Below, one piece after another: positions 42,989 through 53,227 of a DNA stretch of 64,000 bases. The stretch spans positions 1,736,001 to 1,800,000 of the forward strand of contig NZ_CP101464.1 of assembly GCF_024362365.1 (NCBI RefSeq). Direction: 5' to 3'. Each line of letters opens with the position of its first letter. Positions within the stretch are counted from its first letter, which is position 1. The translations under genes were made by a program, and so were the position numbers. Origin of the DNA: Janibacter sp. CX7 (GTDB lineage: Bacteria; Actinomycetota; Actinomycetes; Actinomycetales; Dermatophilaceae). The notes under the pieces were generated by a model. It did not search any database. It had not been told where the DNA came from and was given only the letters and a program-made list of their open reading frames with translations.

Positions 42989-45900
42989 GGGAAGCCTCCA
43001 TGATCCGGTCCCAGACGACGGAGCCGTCGACGTCGAGGCCCTCGGCCTCGGCGTCCGCCCGCACGTCGAGGACGCGCTGGTAGTCGCGGGGCAGGACGAG
43101 CTTGATGCGGTCCAGGCCCGCACCACCCTCGTCGAGCAGACGCTGGGCGACGGCGGAGCCGGTGCGCTCGAGGTGCTGCTGGAGCAGACCACTCACGACC
43201 TCCCGGTCGCCCTCGCGAAGGGGGGTGACATCGACGAGCTCGGGGTTGACGAGGGACTCGTCGAGATCGAGCACGAAGGCATTGCCCCCGGACATGCCGG
43301 CCGCGAAGTTGCGGCCGGTCGGCCCGAGGACGAGGACCGTGCCACCGGTCATGTACTCGCAGCCGTGGTCGCCGACGCCCTCGACGACGGCGGTGGCGCC
43401 GGAGTTGCGGACGCAGAAGCGCTCGCCGACGACACCACGGAGGAAGATCTCGCCCGAGGTGGCGCCGTAGCCGATGACGTTGCCGGCGATGACGTTGTCC
43501 TCGGCGACGTACTTCGCGTCCTCCGGGGGCCGCACGATGATGCGACCACCGGACAGGCCCTTGCCGACGTAGTCGTTGGCATCGCCGACCATCGTCACGG
43601 TGATGCCTGCGGGCAGGAAGGCGCCGAGGCTCTGACCGGCCGAGCCGGTGAGGGTCAGCTCGATCGTGCCGTCGGGCAGGCCCTCCGGGTGCCGCTTGGT
43701 CACCTCGTGGCCGAGCATCGTCCCGAGCGTGCGGTTGACGTTGCGCACCGCGAACTCCGCCGCGACGTGCTCGCCACCCTCGAGGGCCGGCTGCGCCGCC
43801 GCGATGAGCTCGTGGTCCAGCGCCTTGTCGAGGCCGTGGTCCTGGGCCCGCGCGTGGCGCACGCCCGAGCCGTCGAAGGAGCTGACCTTGGCGAAGATCG
43901 GGCCCAGGTCGAGACCCGAGGCCTTCCAGTGCTCGACCGCCTTGCGGGTGTCGAGCAGGTCGACCCGGCCGATGGCCTCGTCGAGGGTGCGGAAGCCGAG
44001 CTCGGCGAGCAGCTCACGCACCTCCTCGGCGATGTACTCGAAGAAGGTCTCGACGAACTCCGGCTGGCCCGAGTAGCGCTCGCGCAGTTCGGGGTTCTGC
44101 GTCGCGATGCCGACCGGGCAGGTGTCGAGGTGGCACACCCGCATGAGGATGCAGCCGCTGACGACGAGCGGTGCCGTCGCGAAGCCGAACTCCTCGGCAC
44201 CGAGCAGCGCGCCGATGAGGACGTCGCGGCCGGTCTTGATCTGCCCGTCGACCTGCACCGCGATGCGGTCGCGCAGGCCGTTGAGCACGAGGGTCTGCTG
44301 GGTCGACGCGAGGCCGAGCTCCCACGGACCACCGGCGTGCTTGAGGGAGGTGAGCGGCGAGGCACCGGTGCCGCCGTCGTGACCCGAGATGAGCACGACG
44401 TCGGCGTGCGCCTTGCTCACGCCCGCCGCGACCGTCCCGACACCGATCTCGCTGACGAGCTTGACGTGCACGCGCGCCTGCGGGTTGGCGTTCTTCAGGT
44501 CGTGGATCAGCTGCGCCAGGTCCTCGATCGAGTAGATGTCGTGGTGCGGCGGCGGGCTGATCAGGCCGACACCCGGGGTCGAGTGACGGGTGCTCGCGAC
44601 CCACGGGTAGACCTTGTGGCCCGGGAGCTGCCCCCCTTCGCCCGGCTTGGCGCCCTGGGCCATCTTGATCTGGATGTCGTCGCTGTTGGTCAGGTAGGCC
44701 GACGTGACGCCGAAGCGGCCCGAAGCGACCTGCTTGATCGAGCTGCGACGCTCGGGGTCCATGAGGCGCTCGAGGTCCTCGCCCCCCTCACCCGTGTTGG
44801 AGCGGGCACCGAGGCGGTTCATCGCGACCGCGAGGGTCTCGTGGGCCTCGCGGCTGATCGAGCCGTAGCTCATCGCACCGGTGGAGAAGCGCTTGACGAT
44901 CTCGCTCACCGGCTCGACCTCGTCGATGGGGATCGACGGGCGGTCGTCAGCGAGGGCGAAGAGCCCGCGCAGGGTCATCAGCCGCTCGGACTGCTCGTTG
45001 ACCCGGTCGGTGTACTGCTTGAAGATGTCGTAGCGCCGCGCCCTGGTGGAGTGCTGGAGACGGAAGACCGTCTCCGGGTCGAAGAGGTGCGGCTCGCCCT
45101 CGCGACGCCACTTGTACTCGCCACCGACCTCGAGGACCCGGTGCGGCGGGCGCATGCCCTCCGGCGGGTAGGCCCGCGCGTGCCGGGCCGCGGTCTCGGC
45201 CGCGATGACGTCGAGACCGATGCCGCCGAGCTGGCTCACCGTGCCGGTGAAGTACTCGTCGACGAGCTCCTGGCTCAGGCCGAGCGCCTCGAAGACCTGG
45301 GCGCCGCGGTAGGAGGCCACGGTGGAGATGCCCATCTTCGACATCACCTTGAGCACGCCCTTGCCGAGCGCCTTGATGAGGTTGCGGACCGCCGTCTCCT
45401 CGTCGACAGCGGTGATGACCCCGCGACGGACCATGTCCTCGACGGACTCCATGGCCAGGTAGGGGTTGACCGCGGCGGCGCCGTAGCCGATGAGCAGCGC
45501 GACGTGGTGCACCTCGCGGACGTCACCGGTCTCGACGATCAGGCCGACCTGGGTCCGCGTGCGCTCCCGGATGAGGTGGTGGTGCACGGCCGAGGTGAGC
45601 AGCAGCGACGGGATCGGCGCGAGGTCACGACCGGAGTCGCGGTCGGACAGCACGATGAACCGGGCGCCCTCGGCGATCGCGTCGGAGACCTCGGTGCAGA
45701 TCCGGGTCAGGGTGGCGCGCAGCGCCTCCTCTCCCCCGGTCACGTCGTAGAGACCGCGCACGACGTGCGTCGCCTTGCCCGGCAGCTCGCCGTCGGCGTC
45801 GATGTGGACGATCTTGGCCAGCTCGTCGTTGTCGATGACGGGGAAGGGCAGGACGACCTGGCGGGCGTGGTCGGGGTCGGCATCGAGGACATTGCCCTCC

Positions 45901-47546
45901 GGGCCGATCGCCGTGCCGAGCGCGGTGACGAGCTCCTCGCGGATCGCGTCGAGCGGCGGGTTGGTCACCTGGGCGAACATCTGGGTGAAGTAGTCGAAGA
46001 TCAGCCGCGGCTTCTCCGACAGGACCGCCACCGGGGTGTCGGTGCCCATCGAGCCGAGCGCCTCCATGGCCTTCTCCGCCATGGGCGTGAGCAGGATCTT
46101 CAGCTCCTCCTGCGTGTAGCCGAAGGTCTGCTGGCGGCGGGCGACGGAGGCCGGCGTGTGCAGGATGTGCTCGCGCGGCGGTAGGTCGCCGAGCATGATC
46201 CGGCCCTCGTCGAGCCACTGCCCGTAGGGGTGCTCGGCCGCGAGCTGGCCCTTGATCTCGGCGTCCTCGACGATCCGCCCGGCGGCGGTGTCGACCAGGA
46301 ACATGCGGCCCGGCGTCAGACGCCCCTTCTGGACGACGTGCTCGGGCTCGAGGTCGAGCACGCCCGACTCGGAGGCGAGGACGACGAGGCCGTCGTCGGT
46401 GACCCAGTAGCGACCGGGACGCAAGCCGTTGCGGTCGAGGACCGCGCCGACGAGGCTGCCGTCGGTGAAGGTCACGCAGGCCGGGCCGTCCCAGGGCTCC
46501 ATGAACATGGAGTGGAACTCGTAGAAGTCCTTGAGCTCCTGCGGCATGGTCGCGTGGTTCTCCCACGCCTCGGGGATCATCATCAGCACGGCGTGCGGGA
46601 GCGAGCGGCCACCGAGGTGGAGCAGCTCGAGCACCTCGTCGAAGGACGCCGAGTCCGACGCCTCCGGGGCGCAGATCGGCATGATCCGCTGCAGGTCGCC
46701 GGGGATGATGTCGCTGCTCAGCAGGGACTCGCGCGCCCGCATCCAGTTGCGGTTGCCCTTGACCGTGTTGATCTCGCCGTTGTGCGCGATGAACCGGAAG
46801 GGGTGGCTGAGCGGCCAGCTGGGGAAGGTGTTGGTCGAGAAGCGCGAGTGGACGAGCGCGAGCTCGCTCTCGAAGCGCTCGTCCGACAGGTCCGGGTAGA
46901 AGGGCTCGAGCTGCGCGGTGGTCAGCATGCCCTTGTAGGCGATCGTGCGGGCCGACAGCGAGGCGAAGTAGACGCCGGTCTCGCGCTCGGCGCGCTTGCG
47001 GGCGACGAAGGCGAGGCGCTCGAGGGTCAGGCCGGAGACCTCGCCGCCGGGGGCGGCGACGAAGAGCTGCCAGAAGTCGGGCATGCAGTCGCGGGCCATC
47101 TGGCCGACGATCTCTCGCTCCACCGGCACCTGACGCCAGCCGAGGACCTGCAGGCCCTCCTCGCGGACGATCTCGTCGATGCGCTGGGTCATCGCCTCGC
47201 GCTCGGCCGCGTCCGTCGGGACGTAGGCGGTGCCGACGGCGTAGTGCCCGGCCTCGGGCAGCTCGAAGTCGACGACCTCCCGGAAGAACCGGTCGGGGAC
47301 CTGGCTGAGGATGCCGGCACCGTCTCCGACGAGCGGGTCGGCGCCGGTGGCGCCACGGTGCTCGAGGTTGGTCAGGGCGAGCAGGGCGTGGTCGACGATG
47401 TCGTGACCGGCGTGACCGCGCATCGTGGCGACCATGGCGACGCCGCAGGCGTCCTTCTCGGTGTCACGGCGGTAGAGACCGGTGTCGGGCGGCAGGGCGG
47501 ACCAGCGCTCATAAGGGGAGAAGGACACATCGGTCACGTCGGTCAC
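42981..47546 (-). CDS. gltB: glutamate synthase large (alpha) subunit
   Basis: The 1521-residue catalytic subunit of NADPH-GOGAT. The class II glutamine amidotransferase domain starts at Cys34 ([14 protein letters not shown]) and is preceded by a 33-residue propeptide that must be removed to expose the cysteine. The central linker domain follows, then the FMN/synthase domain with [17 protein letters not shown], the 3Fe-4S cluster cysteines in [20 protein letters not shown], and a C-terminal beta-helix domain with repeated glycines. The GTG at 47546 is followed by two more in-frame GTGs (47537, 47528), so the exact start is open. A -10 box and paired operator-like dyads lie at 47653-47705. Confidence 0.98.
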   Translation of the reverse strand: MTDVTDVSFSPYERWSALPPDTGLYRRDTEKDACGVAMVATMRGHAGHDIVDHALLALTNLEHRGATGADPLVGDGAGILSQVPDRFFREVVDFELPEAGHYAVGTAYVPTDAAEREAMTQRIDEIVREEGLQVLGWRQVPVEREIVGQMARDCMPDFWQLFVAAPGGEVSGLTLERLAFVARKRAERETGVYFASLSARTIAYKGMLTTAQLEPFYPDLSDERFESELALVHSRFSTNTFPSWPLSHPFRFIAHNGEINTVKGNRNWMRARESLLSSDIIPGDLQRIMPICAPEASDSASFDEVLELLHLGGRSLPHAVLMMIPEAWENHATMPQELKDFYEFHSMFMEPWDGPACVTFTDGSLVGAVLDRNGLRPGRYWVTDDGLVVLASESGVLDLEPEHVVQKGRLTPGRMFLVDTAAGRIVEDAEIKGQLAAEHPYGQWLDEGRIMLGDLPPREHILHTPASVARRQQTFGYTQEELKILLTPMAEKAMEALGSMGTDTPVAVLSEKPRLIFDYFTQMFAQVTNPPLDAIREELVTALGTAIGPEGNVLDADPDHARQVVLPFPVIDNDELAKIVHIDADGELPGKATHVVRGLYDVTGGEEALRATLTRICTEVSDAIAEGARFIVLSDRDSGRDLAPIPSLLLTSAVHHHLIRERTRTQVGLIVETGDVREVHHVALLIGYGAAAVNPYLAMESVEDMVRRGVITAVDEETAVRNLIKALGKGVLKVMSKMGISTVASYRGAQVFEALGLSQELVDEYFTGTVSQLGGIGLDVIAAETAARHARAYPPEGMRPPHRVLEVGGEYKWRREGEPHLFDPETVFRLQHSTRARRYDIFKQYTDRVNEQSERLMTLRGLFALADDRPSIPIDEVEPVSEIVKRFSTGAMSYGSISREAHETLAVAMNRLGARSNTGEGGEDLERLMDPERRSSIKQVASGRFGVTSAYLTNSDDIQIKMAQGAKPGEGGQLPGHKVYPWVASTRHSTPGVGLISPPPHHDIYSIEDLAQLIHDLKNANPQARVHVKLVSEIGVGTVAAGVSKAHADVVLISGHDGGTGASPLTSLKHAGGPWELGLASTQQTLVLNGLRDRIAVQVDGQIKTGRDVLIGALLGAEEFGFATAPLVVSGCILMRVCHLDTCPVGIATQNPELRERYSGQPEFVETFFEYIAEEVRELLAELGFRTLDEAIGRVDLLDTRKAVEHWKASGLDLGPIFAKVSSFDGSGVRHARAQDHGLDKALDHELIAAAQPALEGGEHVAAEFAVRNVNRTLGTMLGHEVTKRHPEGLPDGTIELTLTGSAGQSLGAFLPAGITVTMVGDANDYVGKGLSGGRIIVRPPEDAKYVAEDNVIAGNVIGYGATSGEIFLRGVVGERFCVRNSGATAVVEGVGDHGCEYMTGGTVLVLGPTGRNFAAGMSGGNAFVLDLDESLVNPELVDVTPLREGDREVVSGLLQQHLERTGSAVAQRLLDEGGAGLDRIKLVLPRDYQRVLDVRADAEAEGLDVDGSVVWDRIMEASRG

Positions 47547-47652
47547 CGTCCTCGGGTGTGAAGGTTCGGGGAGGTACCCGGGACTCCGGTGCCGGGTCGA
47601 CGGGTACCTGTTTCAGGGGCATCCGCGGACGTCGACGGCCACGGCGAGTGGA

Positions 47653-47658
47653 AGTGTA
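47653..47658 (-). promoter_or_regulatory. -10 box of gltBD
   Basis: TACACT on the minus strand, about 110 nt before the gltB GTG, and the only good -10 match in the gap. The lgt stop codon lies just upstream of it. Confidence 0.45.
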
Positions 47659-47668
47659 ACAGCGCCTG

Positions 47669-47705
47669 TCTTACCTACTGAGAGGCGACTTCTCACTATC
47701 TGAGA
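47669..47705 (-). promoter_or_regulatory. paired operator-like dyads upstream of gltBD
   Basis: On the minus strand TCTCAGATAGTGAGA (47691-47705) and TCTCAGTAGGTAAGA (47669-47683) are direct repeats starting 22 bp apart. Each is itself a TCTCA-N5-T(G/A)AGA dyad. They sit at about -30 and -52 relative to the gltBD -10 box, overlapping the last codons of lgt, which are unusually AT-rich. A nitrogen or amino-acid regulator binding two turns of the same face would fit. Confidence 0.5.
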
Positions 47706-48543
47706 TATTCGTCTCCTCGCCCGAGCGTGCGCGCCGGCCGAGGACGATGTACAGAACCACACCGAGGACGAAGACGGCGAGGCTCGTCCAGATGTTGACG
47801 CGCAGTCCCAGGATCGTGTTCGCGGCATCGGTGCGCAGCATCTCGATGAAGAAGCGCCCCACGGGGTAGCCCGCGATGTAGAGGGCCATGACCTGCCCCG
47901 GCGCCAGCCGCACCCGCCGGTCGACGGCGATGATCACGATGGCGAGGACGAGCAGGAAGAGCGACTCGTAGAGGAAGGTCGGGTGGAAGGTGCCCAGGAC
48001 GATCGGGTCCCCCGCCGCGTCGACCGCCGCGCGACCACCCGCCCAGCGATGGATCTCCAGGCCCCACGGCAGATCGGTCTCGGGGCCGTAGATCTCGTTG
48101 TTGAACCAGTTGCCCCACCGGCCGATGGCCTGGGCCACGAGGATGCCGGGCGCCACGGCGTCGGCGAAGGTGAGGAAGGACACCCCGAACTGCCGGCAGC
48201 CGATCCAGGCACCGACGGCGCCGAGCGCCACCGCACCCCAGATGCCGAGCCCGCCCTCCCAGATCTTCAGGGCGTCGAGAGGGTGCCCCCCTTCGCCGAA
48301 GTAGGGCTGGGGCGTGGTGATGACGTGGTAGATCCGGCCGCCGACGATGCCGAAGGGCACCGCCCACATGGCGACGTCGAGGACCGCACCCTCCTCGCCC
48401 CCGCGGGCGCGCAGACGCTGGTCACCGATCCAGATCGCCGCGGCGATGCCCGCGAGGATGCACAGGGCGTAGGCGTGGATCGTCAGCGGCCCCAGCTCGA
48501 GGACCCCGACGGTGGGCGAAGGGAGGAGCGCCGGAGTCGTCAC
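47671..48543 (-). CDS. lgt: prolipoprotein diacylglyceryl transferase
   Basis: Transfers diacylglycerol from phosphatidylglycerol to the lipobox cysteine of prolipoproteins, the first step of lipoprotein maturation. The 290-residue, seven-helix protein has the Lgt signature AQAIGRWGNWFNNEIYG at about 140-156, HPTFLYESLF and the AGYPVGRFFIEMLRTD block near 240-255. GTG at 48543 overlaps the previous stop as GTGA. It closes the hisI-trp-dox operon. The last ten codons are AT-rich compared with the gene, apparently because they contain the gltBD operator. Stop TAA, otherwise rare here. Confidence 0.97.
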   Translation of the reverse strand: MTTPALLPSPTVGVLELGPLTIHAYALCILAGIAAAIWIGDQRLRARGGEEGAVLDVAMWAVPFGIVGGRIYHVITTPQPYFGEGGHPLDALKIWEGGLGIWGAVALGAVGAWIGCRQFGVSFLTFADAVAPGILVAQAIGRWGNWFNNEIYGPETDLPWGLEIHRWAGGRAAVDAAGDPIVLGTFHPTFLYESLFLLVLAIVIIAVDRRVRLAPGQVMALYIAGYPVGRFFIEMLRTDAANTILGLRVNIWTSLAVFVLGVVLYIVLGRRARSGEETNISDSEKSPLSR

Positions 48544-49337
48544 GGGGTGGCCACCAGGTCCTGCGGGACCTTGCCACTCGTGAGAATCTCCTCGAGGCGC
48601 TGGGTGTCGGCGGTCATGGAGCCCTGGTCGAGGAGCGACCCCCAGTTGAGCTGGGTGCCCTCCACCTCGATGACCGGCGTGCCGGTGATCCCGTCCTTGA
48701 CGCTCTGGTCGTCGACGCTCTGCACGTAGTCGACGTAGGTCTCCTTGTCGGTGCACTGCTGCCATGACGACATGGCGTCCCCCGAGAGCCCGGCTTCCTT
48801 CGCCGCCTTGGTGTAGTCGCTCGTCGGGAAGCCCTCGCGGGTCTCCTCCTCGGGCTGCAGCGCGAAGAGCGCCTGGTGGTACTCCTCCCACTTCCCCTGG
48901 TCCGCGGCGCAGACGGCGCTCGACCCGGCGACGGCCGACGAGTCGCCGCCGGTGTTGGTGTCGATGACCGTCTTGAGGTGGACGCGCAGGCGGATCTTGC
49001 CGTCCTTGGCCAGCTCGTTGATCGAGTCGCCCATCGACGACTCGAAGGTCCGGCAGATCGGGCAGCGGAAGTCCTCGTAGACATCGACGACCGGGGCGTC
49101 CTCGGCCGGCTTCGCCGAGGCGAAGGGCTCGATGGGCTCCCCCTTCGTCACGCCGTCGGGCAGCTGGCTCGCGCCGCCGCCCGAGCCGCCGCCGTCGCGG
49201 CTGGCCCAGATGACACCGCCCACGACGAGGGCGATCGCCAGGACGGCGACGATGCCGGCGACGACGATGACGTTGGCGCCGCCCCCGGTGCCCCGGGCGG
49301 CGGCCTGCGCCTTGGCCTTGCGGTCGTTGGTGCTCAC
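48540..49337 (-). CDS. membrane-anchored DsbA-like thioredoxin-fold protein
   Basis: A 265-residue secreted oxidoreductase. An N-terminal charged segment is followed by a helix at about 22-45 (VIVVAGIVAVLAIALVVGGV), a Gly/Ser linker, and a DsbA/DSBA-like thioredoxin domain with the CPIC active site in YEDFRCPICRTFESSMG at about 88-104 and a cis-Pro loop TGTPVIEVEG near 220-229. Such proteins form or isomerise disulfides in exported proteins. GTG at 49337 overlaps the DoxX-like gene (GTGA). The pairing with a MauE/DoxX-type partner is typical of actinobacterial disulfide systems. Confidence 0.9.
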   Translation of the reverse strand: MSTNDRKAKAQAAARGTGGGANVIVVAGIVAVLAIALVVGGVIWASRDGGGSGGGASQLPDGVTKGEPIEPFASAKPAEDAPVVDVYEDFRCPICRTFESSMGDSINELAKDGKIRLRVHLKTVIDTNTGGDSSAVAGSSAVCAADQGKWEEYHQALFALQPEEETREGFPTSDYTKAAKEAGLSGDAMSSWQQCTDKETYVDYVQSVDDQSVKDGITGTPVIEVEGTQLNWGSLLDQGSMTADTQRLEEILTSGKVPQDLVATP

Positions 49338-49813
49338 TGCATCTCCTTGTCCCCGAAGAGGAGCCGGTCGAGGCTCCAGGTCGATCTCGACCGGATGGCC
49401 AGCCATGCCCCGCACACGGCGAGGCCGAGGTCGCGCGCAATCTCGCGACCGTACTTCGTCTGCTCGGGAGCCACCTGACCGCCGCCTCCGAAGCAGCCGC
49501 AGTCGATGCTCAGCCCGCGGGCCCACGCCTGCGCGATGCCGATGACGAAGGCGAGCATGAGCACGGTCCCGATGACCGCGCACACCCGGGTGAAGAGCCC
49601 GAGGACGAGCAGCACGCCGACGACGATCTCGACCCACGGCAGGGCATAGCCGATCCAGCGCGCCAGCTCGAAGGGCAGGACGTCGTAGGCCTGCACGGCC
49701 CGGGCCGCGCCGAGCGGGTTGCCGACCTTGAGCGCGCCGGCGACGACGAGCACGACCCCGAGGACGAGCCGGGCGAGCAGCCCGACGTGGTCGCGCAGGG
49801 CGGCCCGGCTCAC
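49334..49813 (-). CDS. DoxX/MauE-type membrane protein
   Basis: A 159-residue protein with four helices, starting LLARLVLGVVLVVAGALKVG, the typical MauE/DoxX opening, then ALPWVEIVVGVLLVLGLFTR and VLMLAFVIGIAQAW. A CGCFGGG segment with two cysteines (about 105-107) lies after the third helix, a common mark of MauE-like quinone-linked redox partners. It would recycle the DsbA-like protein encoded next, which overlaps it. GTG overlaps the trpA stop. Confidence 0.87.
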   Translation of the reverse strand: MSRAALRDHVGLLARLVLGVVLVVAGALKVGNPLGAARAVQAYDVLPFELARWIGYALPWVEIVVGVLLVLGLFTRVCAVIGTVLMLAFVIGIAQAWARGLSIDCGCFGGGGQVAPEQTKYGREIARDLGLAVCGAWLAIRSRSTWSLDRLLFGDKEMQ

Positions 49814-50607
49814 GCCCGGCCCCGCACGCCCTCGGCGAGCTCGGCGGTCAGCTCCCGCAGCGCGGCGAGCCCCTCGTCACGGCCGCGGTCGAGCAGGGTG
49901 GCCACGAGCGCGCTGCCGACGATGACCCCGTCGGCGAAGGAGGCGACCTCGGCCGCCTGGGCACCCGTGCCGACGCCCAGGCCGACGCACACGGGCAGGT
50001 CGGTGACGGCGCGCACGCGCTCGACGAGGCCCGGCGCCGCCGAGCCGACGGCGCCCCGGGCTCCGGTGACGCCCATCGTCGAGGCGGCGTAGACGAAGCC
50101 GCTGCACGCAGCGGTCACCGTCGCGAGCCGCTCGGGCGTCGAGCTGGGGGCGACGAGGAAGATCCGGTCGAGGCCGTGACGGTCGCTCGCCTCGATCCAC
50201 TCCCCCGCCTCCTCGGGCACGAGGTCGGGCGTGATGATGCCGGCGCCGCCCCCGGCCGCGAGGTCGGCGGCGTAGCGGTCGACGCCGCGGCGCAGCACGA
50301 GGTTCCAGTAGGACATGACGACCGGCACGGCACCCGCGCCGCGCACGGCGGCGGTGGCCCGGAAGACGTCGTCGACGTGGATTCCCTTCGCGAGGGCCTC
50401 GGTGGCGGCGCGCTGGATGACCGGGCCGTCCATGACCGGGTCGCTGTAGGGCATGCCGACCTCGACGATGTCGGCGCCGGCCTCGGCGAGCGCGGCCACG
50501 GCCGCGATCGATCCCTCGACGTCGGGGTAGCCGACGGGCAGGTAGCCGATGAGCGCCGCACGCCCCTCGGCCCGGCACCGCTCGAAGACACCCTGCAGCG
50601 CGCTCAT
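49810..50607 (-). CDS. trpA: tryptophan synthase alpha subunit
   Basis: Cleaves indole-3-glycerol phosphate to indole and glyceraldehyde 3-phosphate within the alpha2-beta2 complex. The 265-residue TIM barrel has the catalytic Glu and Asp in [20 protein letters not shown] (about 48-67), the [12 protein letters not shown] segment and the phosphate-binding [14 protein letters not shown] and [10 protein letters not shown] near 205-235. ATG at 50607 overlaps the trpB stop as ATGA. Confidence 0.98.
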   Translation of the reverse strand: MSALQGVFERCRAEGRAALIGYLPVGYPDVEGSIAAVAALAEAGADIVEVGMPYSDPVMDGPVIQRAATEALAKGIHVDDVFRATAAVRGAGAVPVVMSYWNLVLRRGVDRYAADLAAGGGAGIITPDLVPEEAGEWIEASDRHGLDRIFLVAPSSTPERLATVTAACSGFVYAASTMGVTGARGAVGSAAPGLVERVRAVTDLPVCVGLGVGTGAQAAEVASFADGVIVGSALVATLLDRGRDEGLAALRELTAELAEGVRGRA

Positions 50608-51824
50608 GCCTGTCCCTCCTCGTCGTCGACGAGGCCGAACCACTGCGCCGCCGTGTGCATGTCCTTGTCGCCCCGGCCGGAGAGGTTCACCAGGAGCAGC
50701 GCCTCGGGGCCGAGCTCGCGACCCACCTCGAGGGCTGCCGCCAACGCGTGCGAGGACTCGAGCGCCGGGATGATGCCCTCCGTGCGGCAGAGCAGCTGGA
50801 AGGCGTGCATCACCTGCTCGTCGGTGGCATAGCGGTACTCGGCCCGGCCGGAGTCGCGCAGGTGGGAGTGCTCGGGGCCGACGCTCGGGTAGTCCAGGCC
50901 CGCGGAGATCGAGTGCGTCTCGAGGGTCTGGCCCTCGTCGTCCTGCATGAGATAGCTCATCGCCCCGTGGAGGACACCCGGCTCGGCCGTCGCGAAGCGC
51001 GCGGCGTGCCGACCGGTCTCGATGCCCTCGCCGCCGGCCTCGACGCCGACGAGGCGGACGCCCTCGTCGCCGACGAAGCGGTGGAAGATGCCCATGGCAT
51101 TGGACCCGCCGCCGACGCACGCGATGACGGCATCGGGCAGGCGCCCGGTGAGCTCGAGCACCTGCTCACGGGCCTCCTCGCCGATGATCTTGTGGAAATC
51201 ACGGACCATCTCGGGGAAGGGGTGCGGGCCGGTCACCGTGCCGAGGACGTAGTGGGTGTGCTCGACGTTGGTCACCCAGTCGCGCATGGCCTCGTTGATC
51301 GCGTCCTTGAGGGTCGCGCTGCCGTGCTCGACCGCGACGACCTCGGCGCCGAGGATCTTCATGCGGGCGACGTTGAGCGCCTGCCGCTCGGTGTCGACCT
51401 TGCCCATGTAGACGGTGCACTCCAGGCCCATGAGGGCCGCGGCGGTCGCCGTCGCGACACCGTGCTGCCCGGCGCCCGTCTCGGCGATGACCCGGGTCTT
51501 GCCCATGCGCTTGGTGAGCAGCGTCTGGGCGAGCACGTTGTTGATCTTGTGGCTGCCCGTGTGGTTGAGGTCCTCGCGCTTGAGGATGATCCGGGCGCCA
51601 CCGGCGTGCTCGGCGAAGCGCGGCACCTCGGTGATGATGCTCGGCCGGCCCGTGTAGGTGCGGTGCAGCCGGGCGAGCTCGTCGACGAACTCGGGGTCGA
51701 CGGCGGCCTTCTGCCGGGCCTCGTCGAGCTCCTCGAGCGCCGGGATGAGCGCCTCGGGGACGTAGCGCCCGCCGAAGCGGCCGAAGCGGCCCGCCGCGGG
51801 CTCGGGGGTGGTCTGGTCGGTCAT
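50604..51824 (-). CDS. trpB: tryptophan synthase beta subunit
   Basis: The PLP enzyme that joins indole and serine. The 406-residue protein has [15 protein letters not shown] at the start, the PLP-lysine motif [16 protein letters not shown] at about 80-95, [12 protein letters not shown], the phosphate-binding [10 protein letters not shown] at about 235-244 and a [13 protein letters not shown] loop. It is the TrpB1 type that pairs with TrpA. ATG at 51824 with GGAGG about 5 nt upstream. It lies 14 nt after trpC. Confidence 0.98.
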   Translation of the reverse strand: MTDQTTPEPAAGRFGRFGGRYVPEALIPALEELDEARQKAAVDPEFVDELARLHRTYTGRPSIITEVPRFAEHAGGARIILKREDLNHTGSHKINNVLAQTLLTKRMGKTRVIAETGAGQHGVATATAAALMGLECTVYMGKVDTERQALNVARMKILGAEVVAVEHGSATLKDAINEAMRDWVTNVEHTHYVLGTVTGPHPFPEMVRDFHKIIGEEAREQVLELTGRLPDAVIACVGGGSNAMGIFHRFVGDEGVRLVGVEAGGEGIETGRHAARFATAEPGVLHGAMSYLMQDDEGQTLETHSISAGLDYPSVGPEHSHLRDSGRAEYRYATDEQVMHAFQLLCRTEGIIPALESSHALAAALEVGRELGPEALLLVNLSGRGDKDMHTAAQWFGLVDDEEGQA

Positions 51825-51838
51825 GGGTCCTCCGGTCG

Positions 51839-52627
51839 TCACTGCTGGCCTGCGGCGATCATCGCGCGCACCCCGCCGGCGGGGTCTCCGCCGACGACGA
51901 GAGCCTCGCCGACGAGGATCGCGTCGGCCCCGGCCCGGGCGAAGAGCTCGGCCTCCTGCGGTCCCGTGACGCCGGACTCGGCGATCCGGACGCACGAAGG
52001 GGGGATGAGCGGGGCGAGGCGGGCAAAGGTGTCGGTGTCGACGTCGAGCGTCTTGAGGTTGCGGTTGTTGACGCCGATGACGGTGGCGCCGGCGTCCACC
52101 GCGCGGGTCGTCTCGGCCTCGTCGTGGACCTCGACGAGCGCGGTCAGGCCGAGGCTGCCGGCCAGGCCCATGAGGTCGGCCAGGCGCCGGTCGTCGAGCG
52201 CGGCGACGATGAGCAGGATGATGTCGGCGCCGTGGGCCCGCGCCTCCCAGATCTGGTACTCGCTGACCATGAAGTCCTTGCGCAGGACCGGCAGGTCGAC
52301 GGCGGCGCGGACGGCGTCGAGGTCGTCGAGGCTGCCGCCGAAGCGGCGCTGCTCCGTGAGCACGGAGATCGCGCTCGCCCCACCCTCGGCGTAGGCGCTC
52401 GCGAGCGCCGCCGGGTCGGGGATGTCCGAGAGGGCGCCCTTGCTCGGGCTGGAGCGCTTGACCTCCGCGATGACGCTCAGGCCGGGGCGCCGCAGGAGCG
52501 CCTCGGCGTCGCGTGGGGCGGGCAGTCCGTCGCACTGGCGCTGCAGGCGCTCGAGCGACGTCTGCGCCTCGCGCCCGGCCAGGTCCTCACGGACGCCGTC
52601 GATGATCTGGTCGAGGACGCTGGGCAT
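51839..52627 (-). CDS. trpC: indole-3-glycerol phosphate synthase
   Basis: Ring-closes CdRP to indole-3-glycerol phosphate. The 262-residue barrel has the catalytic Lys in [13 protein letters not shown] at about 52-64, the second active-site Lys in [15 protein letters not shown] (about 113-127), [13 protein letters not shown] and [20 protein letters not shown]. It is not fused to trpF; in actinobacteria that activity usually belongs to PriA, which is outside this window, as are trpD and trpG. A TAGCCT box whose TAG is also the stop codon of the preceding gene lies 6 nt before the ATG, so trpC can be transcribed from its own leaderless promoter inside the operon. Confidence 0.97.
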   Translation of the reverse strand: MPSVLDQIIDGVREDLAGREAQTSLERLQRQCDGLPAPRDAEALLRRPGLSVIAEVKRSSPSKGALSDIPDPAALASAYAEGGASAISVLTEQRRFGGSLDDLDAVRAAVDLPVLRKDFMVSEYQIWEARAHGADIILLIVAALDDRRLADLMGLAGSLGLTALVEVHDEAETTRAVDAGATVIGVNNRNLKTLDVDTDTFARLAPLIPPSCVRIAESGVTGPQEAELFARAGADAILVGEALVVGGDPAGGVRAMIAAGQQ

Positions 52628-52633
52628 GCCGAC

Positions 52634-52639
52634 AGGCTA
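52634..52639 (-). promoter_or_regulatory. internal -10 box of trpC, embedded in a stop codon
   Basis: TAGCCT ends 6 nt before the trpC ATG. Its first three bases are the TAG stop of the upstream membrane-protein gene. Confidence 0.45.
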
Positions 52640-53227
52640 GTCGACGCTCGGGTCGTCCCCGAGGGTGACCCGGTCCCAGTCGGAGGCGACCCGCTCCCCG
52701 CGCGCCCCGCTGACGTCACCGGCGTCCGGGTCGCCGCCCGGGCGCTCGTACTTGCCGCCGAGACCGCCCCACCGACGACCACCGACGACCCCGCCGACGC
52801 AGGAGATCGCGAGGAGCCCGGCCGCGACGACGGCGACCCAGGGCCAGGTCGTCGCCGATCCGGTCGCCTCGAGGGCGCCGGTCCCGCCGGAGTGGGTGGC
52901 CGCGACGGACCCGAGGACCGCGGGAGCGTCGAGGACGGCCCTCAGGGAGAGGGCGACGACCCCGGCGGCGACGAGGCCGAGCACGGCGAGGCAGATCCAG
53001 CGGGCGATCCGGCCCGAGGTCGTGGCGGCGATGGCCGCGGCCATGGCGACGAGCGCGATGCCGGCGAGACCCGGGGCGGCCTCCGAGCCGGTGGCGCTGC
53101 TGCGCACCGGGCCGGCGACACCGTCGACGGTGCCGGTGATCCAGTCGGCGCGACCGGCGGCGAGCAGGACGATCCCGGCCGCGATGGCGAGCAGGACGAC
53201 GACGGGCTTGCGGGTGAGCAGCCTCAC
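52637..53227 (-). CDS. Trp biosynthesis-associated membrane protein (TIGR02234 type)
   Basis: A 196-residue membrane protein with four helices (about 8-24, 52-70, 77-97, 130-150) and a hydrophilic C-terminus rich in Gly, Asp and Arg. It is the protein found between trpE and trpC in many actinobacteria and named for that position; its biochemical role is unknown. GTG at 53227 overlaps the trpE stop (GTGA). Its stop TAG forms part of the trpC promoter. Confidence 0.88.
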   Translation of the reverse strand: MRLLTRKPVVVLLAIAAGIVLLAAGRADWITGTVDGVAGPVRSSATGSEAAPGLAGIALVAMAAAIAATTSGRIARWICLAVLGLVAAGVVALSLRAVLDAPAVLGSVAATHSGGTGALEATGSATTWPWVAVVAAGLLAISCVGGVVGGRRWGGLGGKYERPGGDPDAGDVSGARGERVASDWDRVTLGDDPSVD

